NCBI GenBank assembly: GCA_004794655.1
Contig: SMMW01000617.1
Location: 13,019,501 to 13,083,500 of the forward strand
Direction: 5' to 3'
Source: Marisa cornuarietis
Taxonomy: Eukaryota; Mollusca; Gastropoda; Architaenioglossa; Ampullariidae
DNA: 64,000 bases
The notes under the pieces are model-generated. The model ran no database searches. It worked only from the letters and a program-made list of their open reading frames with translations, and was not told the origin of the DNA. Shown piece after piece: positions 25,401 to 38,200 of the stretch. Position 1 is the first letter of the stretch, and the number at the start of each line of letters is the position of its first letter. The translations under genes were made by a program, and so were the position numbers.

Positions 25401-28400
25401 AAAACAGGAGAGTTTGTCCCCTCAAGCCAGCAGGCAAAGGGACATCATTCCAATCAGAATTTGGAGTATGAAAGCAGCAGTAACAACTGTCAATGTTATG
25501 AAAGTGGATCGTGGTTAACAGCACTGTATGTGAAAGTGGATCGTGGTTAACAGCACTGTAGCATTGAAAGTATGGATAGCACAAATAGTACTAGTACTGG
25601 GACCCACTTTTAGACAAGCCAAATTGTTTTATGTAAGTATTTGGCATAATTTGTATCTTTTCTTGTGGTACTTTGACTCACAAGTTAAGAAACCTTAACA
25701 GCAACTGATAAACTCACTGCCTTCAGCCGATTGGCTCTCTCCTCCATCTTGAGCTCAAAGCTGGTCCGTTTGCTCGCCTTCTGCTCCTCCCACTCTTTCC
25801 GCTTCTGTGCATCCTTCCTCTTCTGCAGCATCTTCTCCAACTCTGGTTTCTTCAGCACATCCTTGCCCCTGAAGCATAGGAGATGGAAATAACAATCCCA
25901 CCATTTTACCTACAACTGTGACTCATGGTCAAAGAGAATAAAATCTGACAAAAGCGTATCAATGGATGAATGGATGCATGAATTAGGATTGTTGATGAAT
26001 GCTGCTGATAGGGCCCGTGTCCCCCAGTGATGAAGTAAGGGGATGGAAACCTAGTAGGTTTTGCCCACCAAAAATTCCAAACAATAGGTTTTTAAAAAAA
26101 ATGCTGTATTAGTAACAGAAAAATAAGATCTACCAAATCTAATTTTCTAAAATGCCACCATCAGGTATCCAGACAAACATCACACATAAAAATTAAAATA
26201 TATTTTTAAGAAACTCACAGCTTGTAGTTCATCAACAGTTCTCTGTGCAGTGCTTGCCGTTCACGAGATTCCACACAAGGGTTGGACAGTTTGCGAGGCT
26301 GTATCTGGTCTCCTTCATCTTCAAGGGAACTAAGACTGCCATTTTTGACTCTGATGATGGTTGGTCCTGAATCGGTGGGCGTACCGGTGGTGGTAGTGTT
26401 GCTGTTAGAGGACTGAGATACATCCTCTGTGCCAAGAGGGGATGGGGGTGGGGGCAGGTCATCGTCATTATCATTCTGGTAGTCTGGATCTGGTTCTGGA
26501 ATGTTCCTGTACATTTCCTCTAAAAGAAAAAAATTAATAAAAATGCCAGTTAAGATTAAAGTCTCATTTAAAAGAAATAAAAAAAACATTAAACAAGTGG
26601 CAAATTTTGGCTGCAAGATAACAGAAATTCAAAATAAAACAGTCTTATCTTACATTCTGGCCAGTTTCATTTGTGTACATTAGACACTGAAAACTTAAAA
26701 ATAATGCCAAAGTTCAGAAATATGTGAACTAAAATGTAACTTTGTGAGCAGTCAGTTTTTGAATGAATACATGTCATGATGTTAAATGTTTTTAATGTTT
26801 TACTTTTTGATACAAATCAAACCATTACTGTATATTGTTACTCAATTTTCAAGAAAACATTTATATATCAGCCCTAATAATATCTACACTTTTTTGGCAG
26901 CTGGAGATATGAAGCCTTACAATAAAACTCTACTGAAATCACAATGGATGCACAAATGTCATGCAGCAAACTCCAAAACTGTGGGCAGTCATGCATCATC
27001 CTCCCCACTACATACATGCACACACACACCACACGCACGCATGGAGGCCTATACACAGCTACAACTAGATTTAAATATGAAGACAGTGAGATACTACTAG
27101 CACACCAGTCAGCTCTTAAATGCACTAGCAGCTACAAATCCATTTTATATGTTAAGTAATATAAAAGCAAATGAACCATTATTCATACAACAATACTTTT
27201 TAAAGTTCATGTATTTTAAGAGTCAAGCAACAGACAAAGATTCTCACAAGATGATGATGCTTAACTTCTAGTTATTTGTGATCTACAAAAGAATGACTTC
27301 CAATCAACAGGTGCTGAATAAAAAAACTTCATTAGAAATTTATAAGTAATAAACCAAACTATATGAGTGAACTTTGTAACTGTAAGGTAACAAGATAAAC
27401 AGAGCTCATCTCAACTTGACCATAAGCAAGAAAATAATCACACACACACACACACATGCATACAAGAGCCATGAGTTTGTCAATCTCTCTCACACACTCA
27501 CACATGCAATACATTTGATTAGTTTTTTTGTGAGACATGCTACCTAGTAAGTTGGAGCAATGAAAATGCTACTACTTATGTTATAATACATTTACATATA
27601 TACATTATTTTTAACATGTTTATACAATGTTTCCTAAAAGAAAAGCGGCAGGAAAAAGTACTCTGTACCCAGACTTCCATCTGGTGGTAAAAGATTATAA
27701 GGTGCTGAGGACTTAAGCTTCTGTACAAAAATGCCAACATGGTATTCTTTTATAAGCACAAAAGCTTGCTATCTTAAAAAAAACTGACAGAAGGAAAGTT
27801 TGAAACCATGAACCACCTATGTGCAAACATGAACTGTCTTCACAAAATAAATACTTAAAAGTTTTCATTTAATCTGCCTAGTTTCCTCAGATGAATGTTA
27901 TGAGAAATTCACAAACAGCACATTGCTTAATTCCAAGTATATTAACCAGTCTATTTACACAAGGGTTCAATTATTGTGGGTGCACTGCATTATTTTGAGG
28001 CCTGTGACCATTTTCTTGAAAAGGGGAGGAGAGAGTTATGGGTAGGTCTTCAAAGATGTGCAGTGTGAGCAGGAAAGACAAAAATATTTTACACGGAACT
28101 AGGGTTAAAGTTGATTTTCATTTTTTGTTTTTGTAATCTGCAGAGTTTAAAGTGGGCTATAAGAAAAAATGCAAAAACAAAGACCATGCACAGTGTGCAA
28201 ATACATGCACAGACATATGTATGTACACACAAACATAAATGCATGCATGACTGTACAGATTTATTGCTGCACTTGTATAGCAGCTGATAATTTCAAGCTT
28301 CATCTACACTAATCCACCTTTGCTACTCGTGTGTATCTGCCAAAACCAAAACTATGAAACTGCCTCGGACCAGTTAAAATTACGATGGCAGGAAGAGTCC

Positions 28401-31400
28401 TCAAACTGTTACTAAAAAATATTATCAGAAGCCAAATGTATCTTCAAGACTATGCTGTTACTGAAACATTCAGTGATACCTGTAATTTTCATTAGATACA
28501 GCGTTTGGAAAAAAAAGAGGAAAATTTATCTAAAAATGTGTGACATGGAACTCGCATGTTTAGGAAGAATGCCAGGAAAATTGTTAATGCTTTAACGTCA
28601 TTAAGATTTTTTTCCATGATGTATAAAGTATTTCAATAAGCCAACAAAAAAATCATAGTCATTTGTTTTAATTTTCTGAAACTTGAGAAAATTTACTTAA
28701 GTCTTGATCAGGTTTATTTGAATGCATTTAAAGAGTAAAAAGAAAGTGGACATCTAACAATATTTATATATAATTTATATTATGTATATAATATTTTGAA
28801 CTTTGTGACAAAAATATTGTTTAATTAATTAATCTGATGTTTAATATTTTGCATGAAACCATTGTATTAAAAAATAATGATGCACCAGTTTCTGTGTTTC
28901 ACTTTCATTTCAGAGAGTACAGCTTGACAAAAGCAAAATAAAATAAAAAAATGAGGAGGTGAAAAATGGTCCGCAGTCTTAGCCAGGAAATCTCTCTATT
29001 CTATGTTACACATGACTACTACCAATGCAGGTTTATGATGATACTGTGAAAGCACTACAATAGATTTACTGTGCCTTATTATCTCCCTCAGCAAAAGAAG
29101 AATCTAGAAGAATGCTAACAGCCCCTCCCTACTTAGAAAGACATACGCAGCCACCCATTAGACTGCACAGGTGGCAAGGCTTCAGAGTGGCAAAACTCCC
29201 CTCTACCTATGTGGATGTTGCAAATGACATTTTTGAATTTCTCCACAAAGGCAACAGAATTGCGTGATCCTTCCTGAGCGTCAGGGTCGTAGTCTGGTTC
29301 AGGGATGTCCAGTAGGGCGTGCTCTGACATCATTCAAAATAAATGTTTCCACATGAATACAATGAGCAGCTACTAATGAATCAACATAAATGTTTCCACA
29401 TGAATACAAGGAGCAACTACTACAGCTAAAATGAATGACAACCATGCATAACACACATGCAAAGCAGTGTAAAGGCATCTGTAAAGGCTACAACAAAGTG
29501 TATAACAAAAAGAAAGAAAAGTGCACTGATTTCATCAGGCTGGAAGTTTATAAGATGCAAGTTCATCAAAAGAATAAACTCCAGTTTTATTTTAAATCAT
29601 GGCTGTCTACAGACCTACTGTATATAGAAGCACACATGCATAGTCTACAAATAATTTGTGCTGCTCAAGGCCATACTTGTAAGGGCTGATGACAGCTTGT
29701 GTTATAAGATCTTCTAACTATATTTTATTGATACTTATTCTCAGTTTTTAATGAAATCTGTGGCAATGCTCACAGTGTCAGGCATTCCAACTAACTTTCA
29801 ATGTCTAAATCCATTACCCAATCATGGCTATTCTCTTTTTGTGCAAGATTCTTTGCAGTTTGCTTTGTAAGAAACTAAATCTGTCATAGTAATGCTCAAG
29901 AGAAAATAAGTATGGCCTGTTACAATCTGTAACAGTGATGCGTAATCAGGCAATAGATATGGCTTTTTAAAAGTCACAAGACTCATCAACAAATGTCCAG
30001 GACAATACACAAGTGCATCTTCATAAACATATCCCCTTTTGCCTGCAAGGAATCCTGAAGTGCAGGCAGGCCCATTTTTAGTCAACATTTCTTTTGACAA
30101 GTCTTACTCCCCTCCTTTCAAGCAACCTCAAGTGATGTCAATTGCAGGTCAATAAGGCTCGTTATGAAACCCTTCACCAGTCTAATAAAGGATTTTAACC
30201 ACACATTTTACATCTATTTTATGTACATGTATTCCAGAGTCATTTTTCATGTACATGCTGTAGCCTATAGTCTTCCTCGTCCTGATCCATCTGCATATTG
30301 CAAATTGCTTAAAAAAGGAGAGGGGGGATTTCACAAAGAGCTCCACAGTTCTCATGGACATTTTTTTTTTTTAAACTTGATCCCAGTTGAATTATAGTTC
30401 TTATGTAAGATAGTAATTTTATGCGGTTTTTTTTAAGTGAGAGAGAAAACGAACGATGTGTGTGAGACCGCAATTCTTTCTGAGGGCGTTAGGTCACGTG
30501 GTACATATTTCTCCCTTTCTTTCTCCACCCCCATTTTTTTTATATAATGATAACCTGGTAAGGTACCCAATTCGACAGCTGAGTCAGCTGAGGGAGGGAG
30601 GAAAGGTGAGTTTCTAGGTGTCGGATGGGAAGCATGCTGCGCTACACGGGTATGGAATCGCTGCTTGTGCGCGCCTCTGGTCTCGGAAACTGGACCTCCA
30701 AGTTCCTGCTTTCGTACTTGGGTCGTTGGTTTGATAGGAAAGTGGTTCCACCTTGAGACGATTTCGCGCTACGAGACATACAGAATGTGTCTGAACCCAG
30801 GGTCCCTCCCTCACTGCTGTGGTGACAAGCGAGCGCTTTAACCACTACACTACCGGTCGCCCCTTAATTCTTCCTCTCCACAACCATACCCTCCACCCCC
30901 CCCACCCACACACACACACACACAAGACGCTTTTCCCCATCGATCGTTTGGTGTCCACCAAAGGCGTGGATTTGTGTGACACACACACACACACACATAG
31001 AAGCTTGCCGCCGTCACTTTGACATCAGGTCGATCTTCATGCATTGCTCCCACCCAGTGTCTTGGCTTCAGGGAGCCATTCGGCAAGGTCAAGGTGCCTG
31101 GGTGCTTGTTGCACTCTTCTAATGTCGCCTCAAATAGAGGTGGTGGGAGGTTTCATGGAGTTGGGGAACAACGCTTATTCGCATTTCGAAGACAACACGC
31201 AGACCGAGACACAGTCACTGGCGAAGGAAAGCATTCCTATTCCTTCACCCACCCCTTCTCTTTCCCCCCCCCCACCTCCAACACACAAACATATTCACAT
31301 ACGTGCTAAAATGTATGGAACAGAAGAAAAGGAAGAGAAAAAGAAAAGGAAAATAAAATTGTTTAAAAAAAGATGAGGATGTTGGGTACGTTTATAGTTC

Positions 31401-32205
31401 AACGATACAGGAAAAATGTTTTCTGTAAGAACGGGGCAGGGGTGCCAGAATGGTTGGTGTTTTACGCCGTCAGCAGTTAAGTGTCGTTATGTACCAATGA
31501 ACTTACTCCAGGCCTGGTGTCGGGTCCCGAGAGAAATGTCTTGTGCCGGAGGCGAAGGGGAGAAGTTGGGGAGGGGGTGGATGAAGATAGGTTGATAGGT
31601 ATTGGAAATTCCTGATAAACAGAAAATAACTGACCTGGATGTTTATGCTGCTCGCTGTTCTGCATGACGGAAAATCGCTTCAGCTGTCTCTCTCTGTGTT
31701 CCTGTAATCAAATAAATACAAGTGTTCCCTGAGTGAGCAAACCCAGGCGCAGACTTCGGTTCGAACGGTGTGTGTGTGCGCGCGCGCGCGTGCGTGTGTA
31801 AAGGGAAAGGAGTGAACTCACGTCCTATAGAAAAGTAAATATGCGTGAATGGCAATGTGTGTGTGTGTGTGCGGCAGCATGAGAGAGAGATCTTATAACA
31901 TGCTGACGTTCTTCCTCGTCTGCATTCTACGAGGTGTCCGTCATTTCCCGGTCAACGACGCCAACTTCAACAACGTGACTGTCTACATTCTTTTTTTCCT
32001 CTTTACCTGTGAAATCCCCGTGGATTTTCTTTTAACAAAGGTGGAATTACATATCTAAAGAAAATCTCAGGTTACAGCGATATAGGATGAAAGTCAAAAT
32101 CTTTTAAAAAATATTTTCACCCGCTTGCTTACCGCTAACATTTCCCAGCACCACTTTACAAAAACTGCTAAAAAATAAATGCTGCTTTCCTATTACACTC
32201 AATAA

Positions 32206-32248
<43 letters not shown>

Positions 32249-35200
32249 CGCGCGCGAAACTGCACAGATGTTTCCCCACTCACACCCCACAGAGACAATA
32301 AATAAAGACACAGAGTATACAGTTTTGCAAGACTGCAAGTTCTGCTTCGTGAAACGAGTATTGATGAAGCGGTATTTAAGAGCAGCCATGAAACCACCGC
32401 CTGTAAATTATTCTGGCCTATAAAGTAGGAAAAGGTAACTGATCTTGTCACTTCACACTTGAAAGAATCTCAATTTCTTGCTTCTAAGCAGCCAGCCTCT
32501 CAGCACGATGTTTCAGGGGAGTGAAGAAGGACAGAAAGGAAAGAGTACGATGCCTAACAGAGACACCTAACAGCAAACACCTTCAACAGGGCGGGAAAAT
32601 GAACGGTAAACACACGAAGTGAGCAAACGTTCGTAACCCTGAAAAGGGGAGGTTACACAACAAGTGTCATCTAAAGACAAAGGCGATATTCAGCCACATA
32701 CAAGAACCTCAGCGGAAAGAGAATAAAATGTTACAGTACCAAGTCAACAAGACTTCGAAGTCATCTTCCCACCGCCAAGTATTCTCAGCCTCGAGACAAT
32801 TTTAGAAATCACTCCGTGAGAGGTGGTGGGGTGTCTGTGTGTGTGAGGGGAGAGAGGGGGAGCAGTAACAATGAACAACCAGGACGTGCCCGATACTCCA
32901 ATGCCGGTGTTGTAATTACAAACAACTGGCGGTCGCAAGCTGTGTTTTCCGGACCGCAGCGTCGAACCAAATCGATGGATGGGGCGATTTTGTGCTTACT
33001 TGACTGGGTAACCGGAACACGCCGGCGCTTGAGCGTGGTTTCCCATGGCGGCCCTTTTTGCAGACAAGACGACAGCGGACAGACCTCGGCACGGGATGTC
33101 CGCCACACACACACACACATGGAAACCACCGTCGCCCCACGCACGTGCCAGAGGAGGCAGAGGGAAAGCCAGGACAGGGGGGTAGGGAGGGAACGAGGGA
33201 AAATCCCACGGTGTGCAAGCTTCGAGGAAAAGCCAGCCGGCTCGACGGCAACGTTGAGTGGAAGCCACTCCGTACGCAAGGCACGAGACAGTCTCTTCTC
33301 TCCCCTCCCACCCAGCACCCCCAGCACCCATCTCCCTCTCTGGCCACAGCGTCAAGTGCGATGACGTCCGCCCGTGAGAGCAGCAGGACGTATCGCGAGA
33401 TACCAAACATCCGCATTTCAGTGCTGATGCTGCCAGGGTTTCCGGAGCAGGCCAGCTGGTTGGTTCGCGACGACCACATGACCTCACATACTACTATTAT
33501 TATTACTACATACAGATACCACCCAACCCCCACCTCCTCACGCGGCGGACGCATGGCGGAGTGCGTTCGATTTGTAAGCTGGGGAGACGCAGCTAAATCG
33601 GGAAAGTGCTGAACGAGTACGTTCGTAACTTCGGGAGGGGGGAGGGGGAGAAAGAGAGGGGATGGTGGGAGCTAATGTCACATATTCTTACACCCGCACC
33701 CAATCTAGACGTTTAACGCAGTGTCACGTGATAAGTTTAATTAGCTGCGAGGTGAACATAACCATATCCGCATCCCGTTTTTTTATTATTTTGTTTCTTT
33801 TTAATCTGGGAAATCAAGCTTTACTCAAGATAGCAGGAAGCTAGATGACCTCGTGCGTGTGTTCCAGGCGAGCACAACACATGGTGGAGATAGAGTGATG
33901 TCCATACGCCTTACCGGCTCTTCTTCTGTTGTTTCTTGTATTGCTTTTGGGTTTTCGTCGTGTTTGGTGTCTGATGACCACTGTTAATCTTGTTTTTTGC
34001 TGCGTTTCGCCTGCCACTGTTCTGGACTGTATCCGGAGCCTGTGCCCCATTTTTGTCTTTTTTATTGTCTGATGGTCTCGAACGCCATATCTACATCTCC
34101 ACTCCTGGATTTTCATTTGCTGATTTAAATCATCACTACCCTTCAGGTGTTCAACGCTTTCTGCTTTACGATCCATTTTCCTCGTAACAGTCTTCCTGCT
34201 GTTTTAGATGGGGGATCTACTTGAGTCTGGCTGATGTTGGAAAAAGCGCTATACAAATATGCTATTTATTATTATTATTATTATTATTATTCACGCGTGA
34301 ATATGCTTTTGTGCAAACGCGCGCGCACACGCACACACACACACATCGCCTACCCTCCCAATCTCTCCAACAACCGAGAAGATTCAATAAGTTTTATACA
34401 ATGTCGTTATGTTCCCTTCGGGTTAGTTCTAAAGGCTGTCTGAGGACACGGGTCGCGGGCGCAAGACCGAAGGACTTGAATAACCTGGCAAACTTCTAAC
34501 AGTGCGCGCGCGCACGCACACACATATAACGGCATCTCCACGCCCCATGGTGTCAAGGTTTCAACGCTGATTCGCTTGCATGACATTTCGCTGCAGCTCT
34601 GTTGCTGGAGCTTCACCTGCAGACGGCGCGACAGACTCTTCAAGTGATGCGCCAATCGATTCCCACCCGAGACAAGCATGTCGTCTAGGGTCAATGCCAG
34701 GCTGCGGTAGGTGAGGCCGGAGGCAGTCACATTATCAGGAAAAGGTTTAAAAAAATAAAACTAATCTAACCGTTCCCTATCCCCGCTTAACACAAAGACA
34801 ACCCACAAGCCTGAAGTCGTGGGATAAAGACGAGAAAGACCCTACATGGGAGAAAGTGTACAAACTAATCAAAAACGACAAAGCAACTGTAAAGAAAAAG
34901 AGGAAGAAGAAGAAGAAACAAGGCAGTTTTTTTAACTGACGTGAGAGGAAAAACAAAATGACGAAAACCACAGGTAAGAAGTCTATGACATCCCAGCACG
35001 CGCTGCACTGAGCGAGGGAGTACACAAGGTTCGTTTGACTTCGGACGGATCGCACGTAAACTCGAGAAAGGCCGGAAGTGACGGAATATGTATCCCCACC
35101 CGCCCACCTACCCGCTCTTTCGCTGTCCTGTGTCTAACGAGCTCTCTTAGAGGCAAAGGACAGAAGGAGCTTGGGGTCTCTACTATTGTGGCCAACTTGA

Positions 35201-38200
35201 CTAGGTCTTGGCCAAACTGTGGTCTTTACTTGGATGACCCTTCTCTGCTACTCTGCGCAGAATCAAGCTTTTGTGGAAGTGTATGCAGAAGACAGGTCTT
35301 CTACTCTGTGGTTATTTCAAATCGTCTTATGGCTGACTATTTTATGTTTACACGTACTAAACAGACCCTTGCGAATGTTAACAGCCCTTTTATCTCACAG
35401 ATACTGTCAAATATTCGAAATGCGTGAATAAAGATGAAAAACGTGGCTCACTTGGGAAGAATTCTTGGCGCGACGGTATCCATGAGTTGGGGATGTATGA
35501 CACTTGGAATTTCATGATCGCACTCAGGAATGTGTGAGATGTGCTGCTTTATGACAATCTAAAGGAAGCATAGAGTAGTAGACATAGAGAAGGAGAGACA
35601 GAGGGAGGGGACGGTGGTGCTGGAGTTTAGGTTAGTCGCTAGTTTAAGGTGATTGTGGTAATAACGTTTATTTTATTCTCATGTTAAATAAATTGTGGGA
35701 TGCGTTTTTATATCCATTGTCACTGCTTTGCTGAGTGAATTTAGAGAAATGAAACTGGAAAAATGACTCGACTTCTCACCCCACCCCCTCACGTTTTCCA
35801 CATGCACTTTCTACCTTTTTTGTCTTTCATATCCTCTTGATTTTTCTTCTCGTCTTTTCTCTCGTATAACAACCACGCGCACCCAAAGCCCTCGTTATGC
35901 ATGACAACATGTAAAAATTACCTACACGTATCGACAATTTCGGTTAAGAATCTCCTTATGGGCGGCGACCTCCAATTTCCCAGATCTGCGCCAGGGCTTG
36001 GACTGCACGTGTGGGCTTTGTTCATTTAGGAAACTCACAGACACCATTTCCGAAAGGATAGGAACACTCGTGTAACTCAATTCAAGACACGGTGTTCCTC
36101 AGTCAGGTCGCTTCGTTCTCCTTATTCCACGTTCGCACCGACCTTACGGTGTCACACACGACATCTGAGGTCGCAGCCTAGCGTCACAGGGCAGTTCGAC
36201 AGCACAGTGGTTAAACACTCACCTCTCACCTCTTCAGTAAGAATCGCGGGGTTCAGAGTTCCGTGGGTGGAGATGGTGCAGCGAACAATAAATTCTGCAT
36301 TGGGTGTCACAATTCTACTACTCAGTGCCTTCAAATGTCTACTCCCCCAGCATTCCCTTAATCCCCACTAGTCCACACTGACAGCAATAACAAGTGTACA
36401 AACAGTAAAGACAGTAACTTTTAACAAACTGCTTAAAAACAACCCTAAGTTTTCAGGGGCCAGTTGCACAACATGTTTCTAAACCTTAAAACTGTTCTGA
36501 AGAAGCAAAATCTCTTCTTAGCCATTTTGATGCATTGCAGAAAAACAGAAAAAAATTGTACTGACAGGATAGAAAGTCAAACTTAAACAACTTTATCTTA
36601 CTTAAAGCAGTTTTAGTTTTAAAAATTCTAAAATTGTGGTGTGCACTTTAAACTGATTATCTAAATAGAGTTAAGGCCTAAAAGTGTTTAAAATTAGAAA
36701 TGTGTTGTGCAACTTGTCCTGTCAAGCCCACAACAGTTAGGAAAATCTACACTTAAAAGAAAAGGACACGTGCTACGGTGAGATTGCAATCATAAATAAG
36801 GAAATGAAAACCAGAATATTCGTATCACGAGTTATTACAAACAATGAAACGTTCTTCAAGATAAAAGTTTCAACTGAGGTAGAAAAATGTTTCAACCGAG
36901 GTGGATAATGCCTTACGTCACACTCCATGTATTTATTGGCTTTTGAGCGGGATGATTGGGAAAATTGGAAAAATGACGGGGAAGTTGAAGGGGAAAGTTC
37001 TCGGACTGTCTACCACGCACCAGAGACAAAAACAAGTCGCAAAGTGCATTCATCTTGATGTTATCGCTGGTGATATTACTGTCCCCAGGCTCACAGCGGA
37101 AGTGACGCAATGAGGCACGGCACGGTGCCAGAGGTGCGCAGATCGCGACTGACGTAGCGGGAAGGCGGCACGACGACGTGAAGTGTCGACATGACGCGAA
37201 GGGGCATAACCACGCAAAGTGCCCTTGACGCACTGGGCACGGCGGCGACTCGGTGCGAATCTCTGACTGCTACGAAAAAAGACGGGGTTGCGGGGGTTGG
37301 GGGAGGAGAACAAACATTAATGAAAGAACATGGAGGGTTGGCCTCTGCAAACGTCAACGCTGGGAGGGCGCGACTTGCAAAACTTGGGGAGAGGAAAGAG
37401 AGAGAAAGAAGCAAGGAGAACGAATAGTGATGTGAGATTAAAACAATACTATGGTTTATCCTTAATCGAAATTGCACGCAGCAGTAAATTTGAGTTATAT
37501 ATTTTGGCTGGGGTTTTTCTCTTCTTTTTTTTGTTTTTTGTTTTTTTTTTTTGATTTGGTTGGGGAGGGTGTGGTGGTTTGTTTGTGATGACAGGCATCT
37601 CATGTCGAAAGAGTTTCAGAAACCCCTACCGGTCCGCCGATTTTATGTACCTGCATGCACGACCGAAAGATTGAGGCTGTTCTTAATTGTTTCGGCCGTG
37701 CGAGTTCTGAACGCTACTGTGTGCGAATGAAAGTAGATCATGATTGTATGACAGTCTATCTAATGGAGTAGATATGAATGTATTATGGTACTGTTGCCTC
37801 GTTGTTCCACAGAGAGCTACAGCTAATTGTTCTCTGGGATAAATAAAATCGTATCTTTCCTCTGGGCCAATCTAAAAGGAAAATCCCTAGCAAAACACGG
37901 AAAATCCGCGGGAAATATCGACATATCAGAACTTGCGATTGCTGTCTTCCTCTCTCTCTCTCTCGACGTTCCACGCAAATATTCAACCCATTAAAGGTAC
38001 AGAACCCACAAAAGATTAAATATCAGACGGACGCACAGTACAAAATCTGCTGCAGACACTCAAAACATTTCCGAACAGCACACCCATTTTCCTCGTTCTT
38101 CTTTGAACCAATGCCCCAAATTGGGAAGTTAAACATGGGCAGAAGCATGCTGCTGTTGTTACACTGTACTCAAGGTCATTCATAAAAAGTGTCCCCGCCC

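Larger units (their letters stand above)
22448..25717 (-). other. Intron 6 of the SH3-FAM107 gene, largely diverged repeats
   Basis: A 3.3-kb intron. The part from about 23.1 to 25.6 kb differs from the AT-rich surroundings and is made of two diverged copies of a dispersed repeat, listed separately. Open frames inside it have no recognisable domain. Confidence 0.65.
29324..31634 (-). other. Intron 3 of the SH3-FAM107 gene
   Basis: A 2.3-kb intron. It starts AT-rich, then from about 30.4 kb becomes CpG-rich and holds a tRNA-like SINE on the minus strand, CA microsatellites at 30905-30923 and 30978-30998, and C-runs. No further exon is supported. Confidence 0.6.

Noticed and set aside
32809..33612. 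Overlapping open frames of 160-212 codons on both strands
   Set aside because: All frames of a GC-rich segment are open at once; the translations are Pro/Arg/Ser/Cys-rich and include microsatellite-derived runs. This is low stop density, not coding.
37091..37603. Minus-strand open frame of 170 codons
   Set aside because: It reads through poly-T/A and GA-rich tracts (Lys and Ser/Leu runs) and has no domain.
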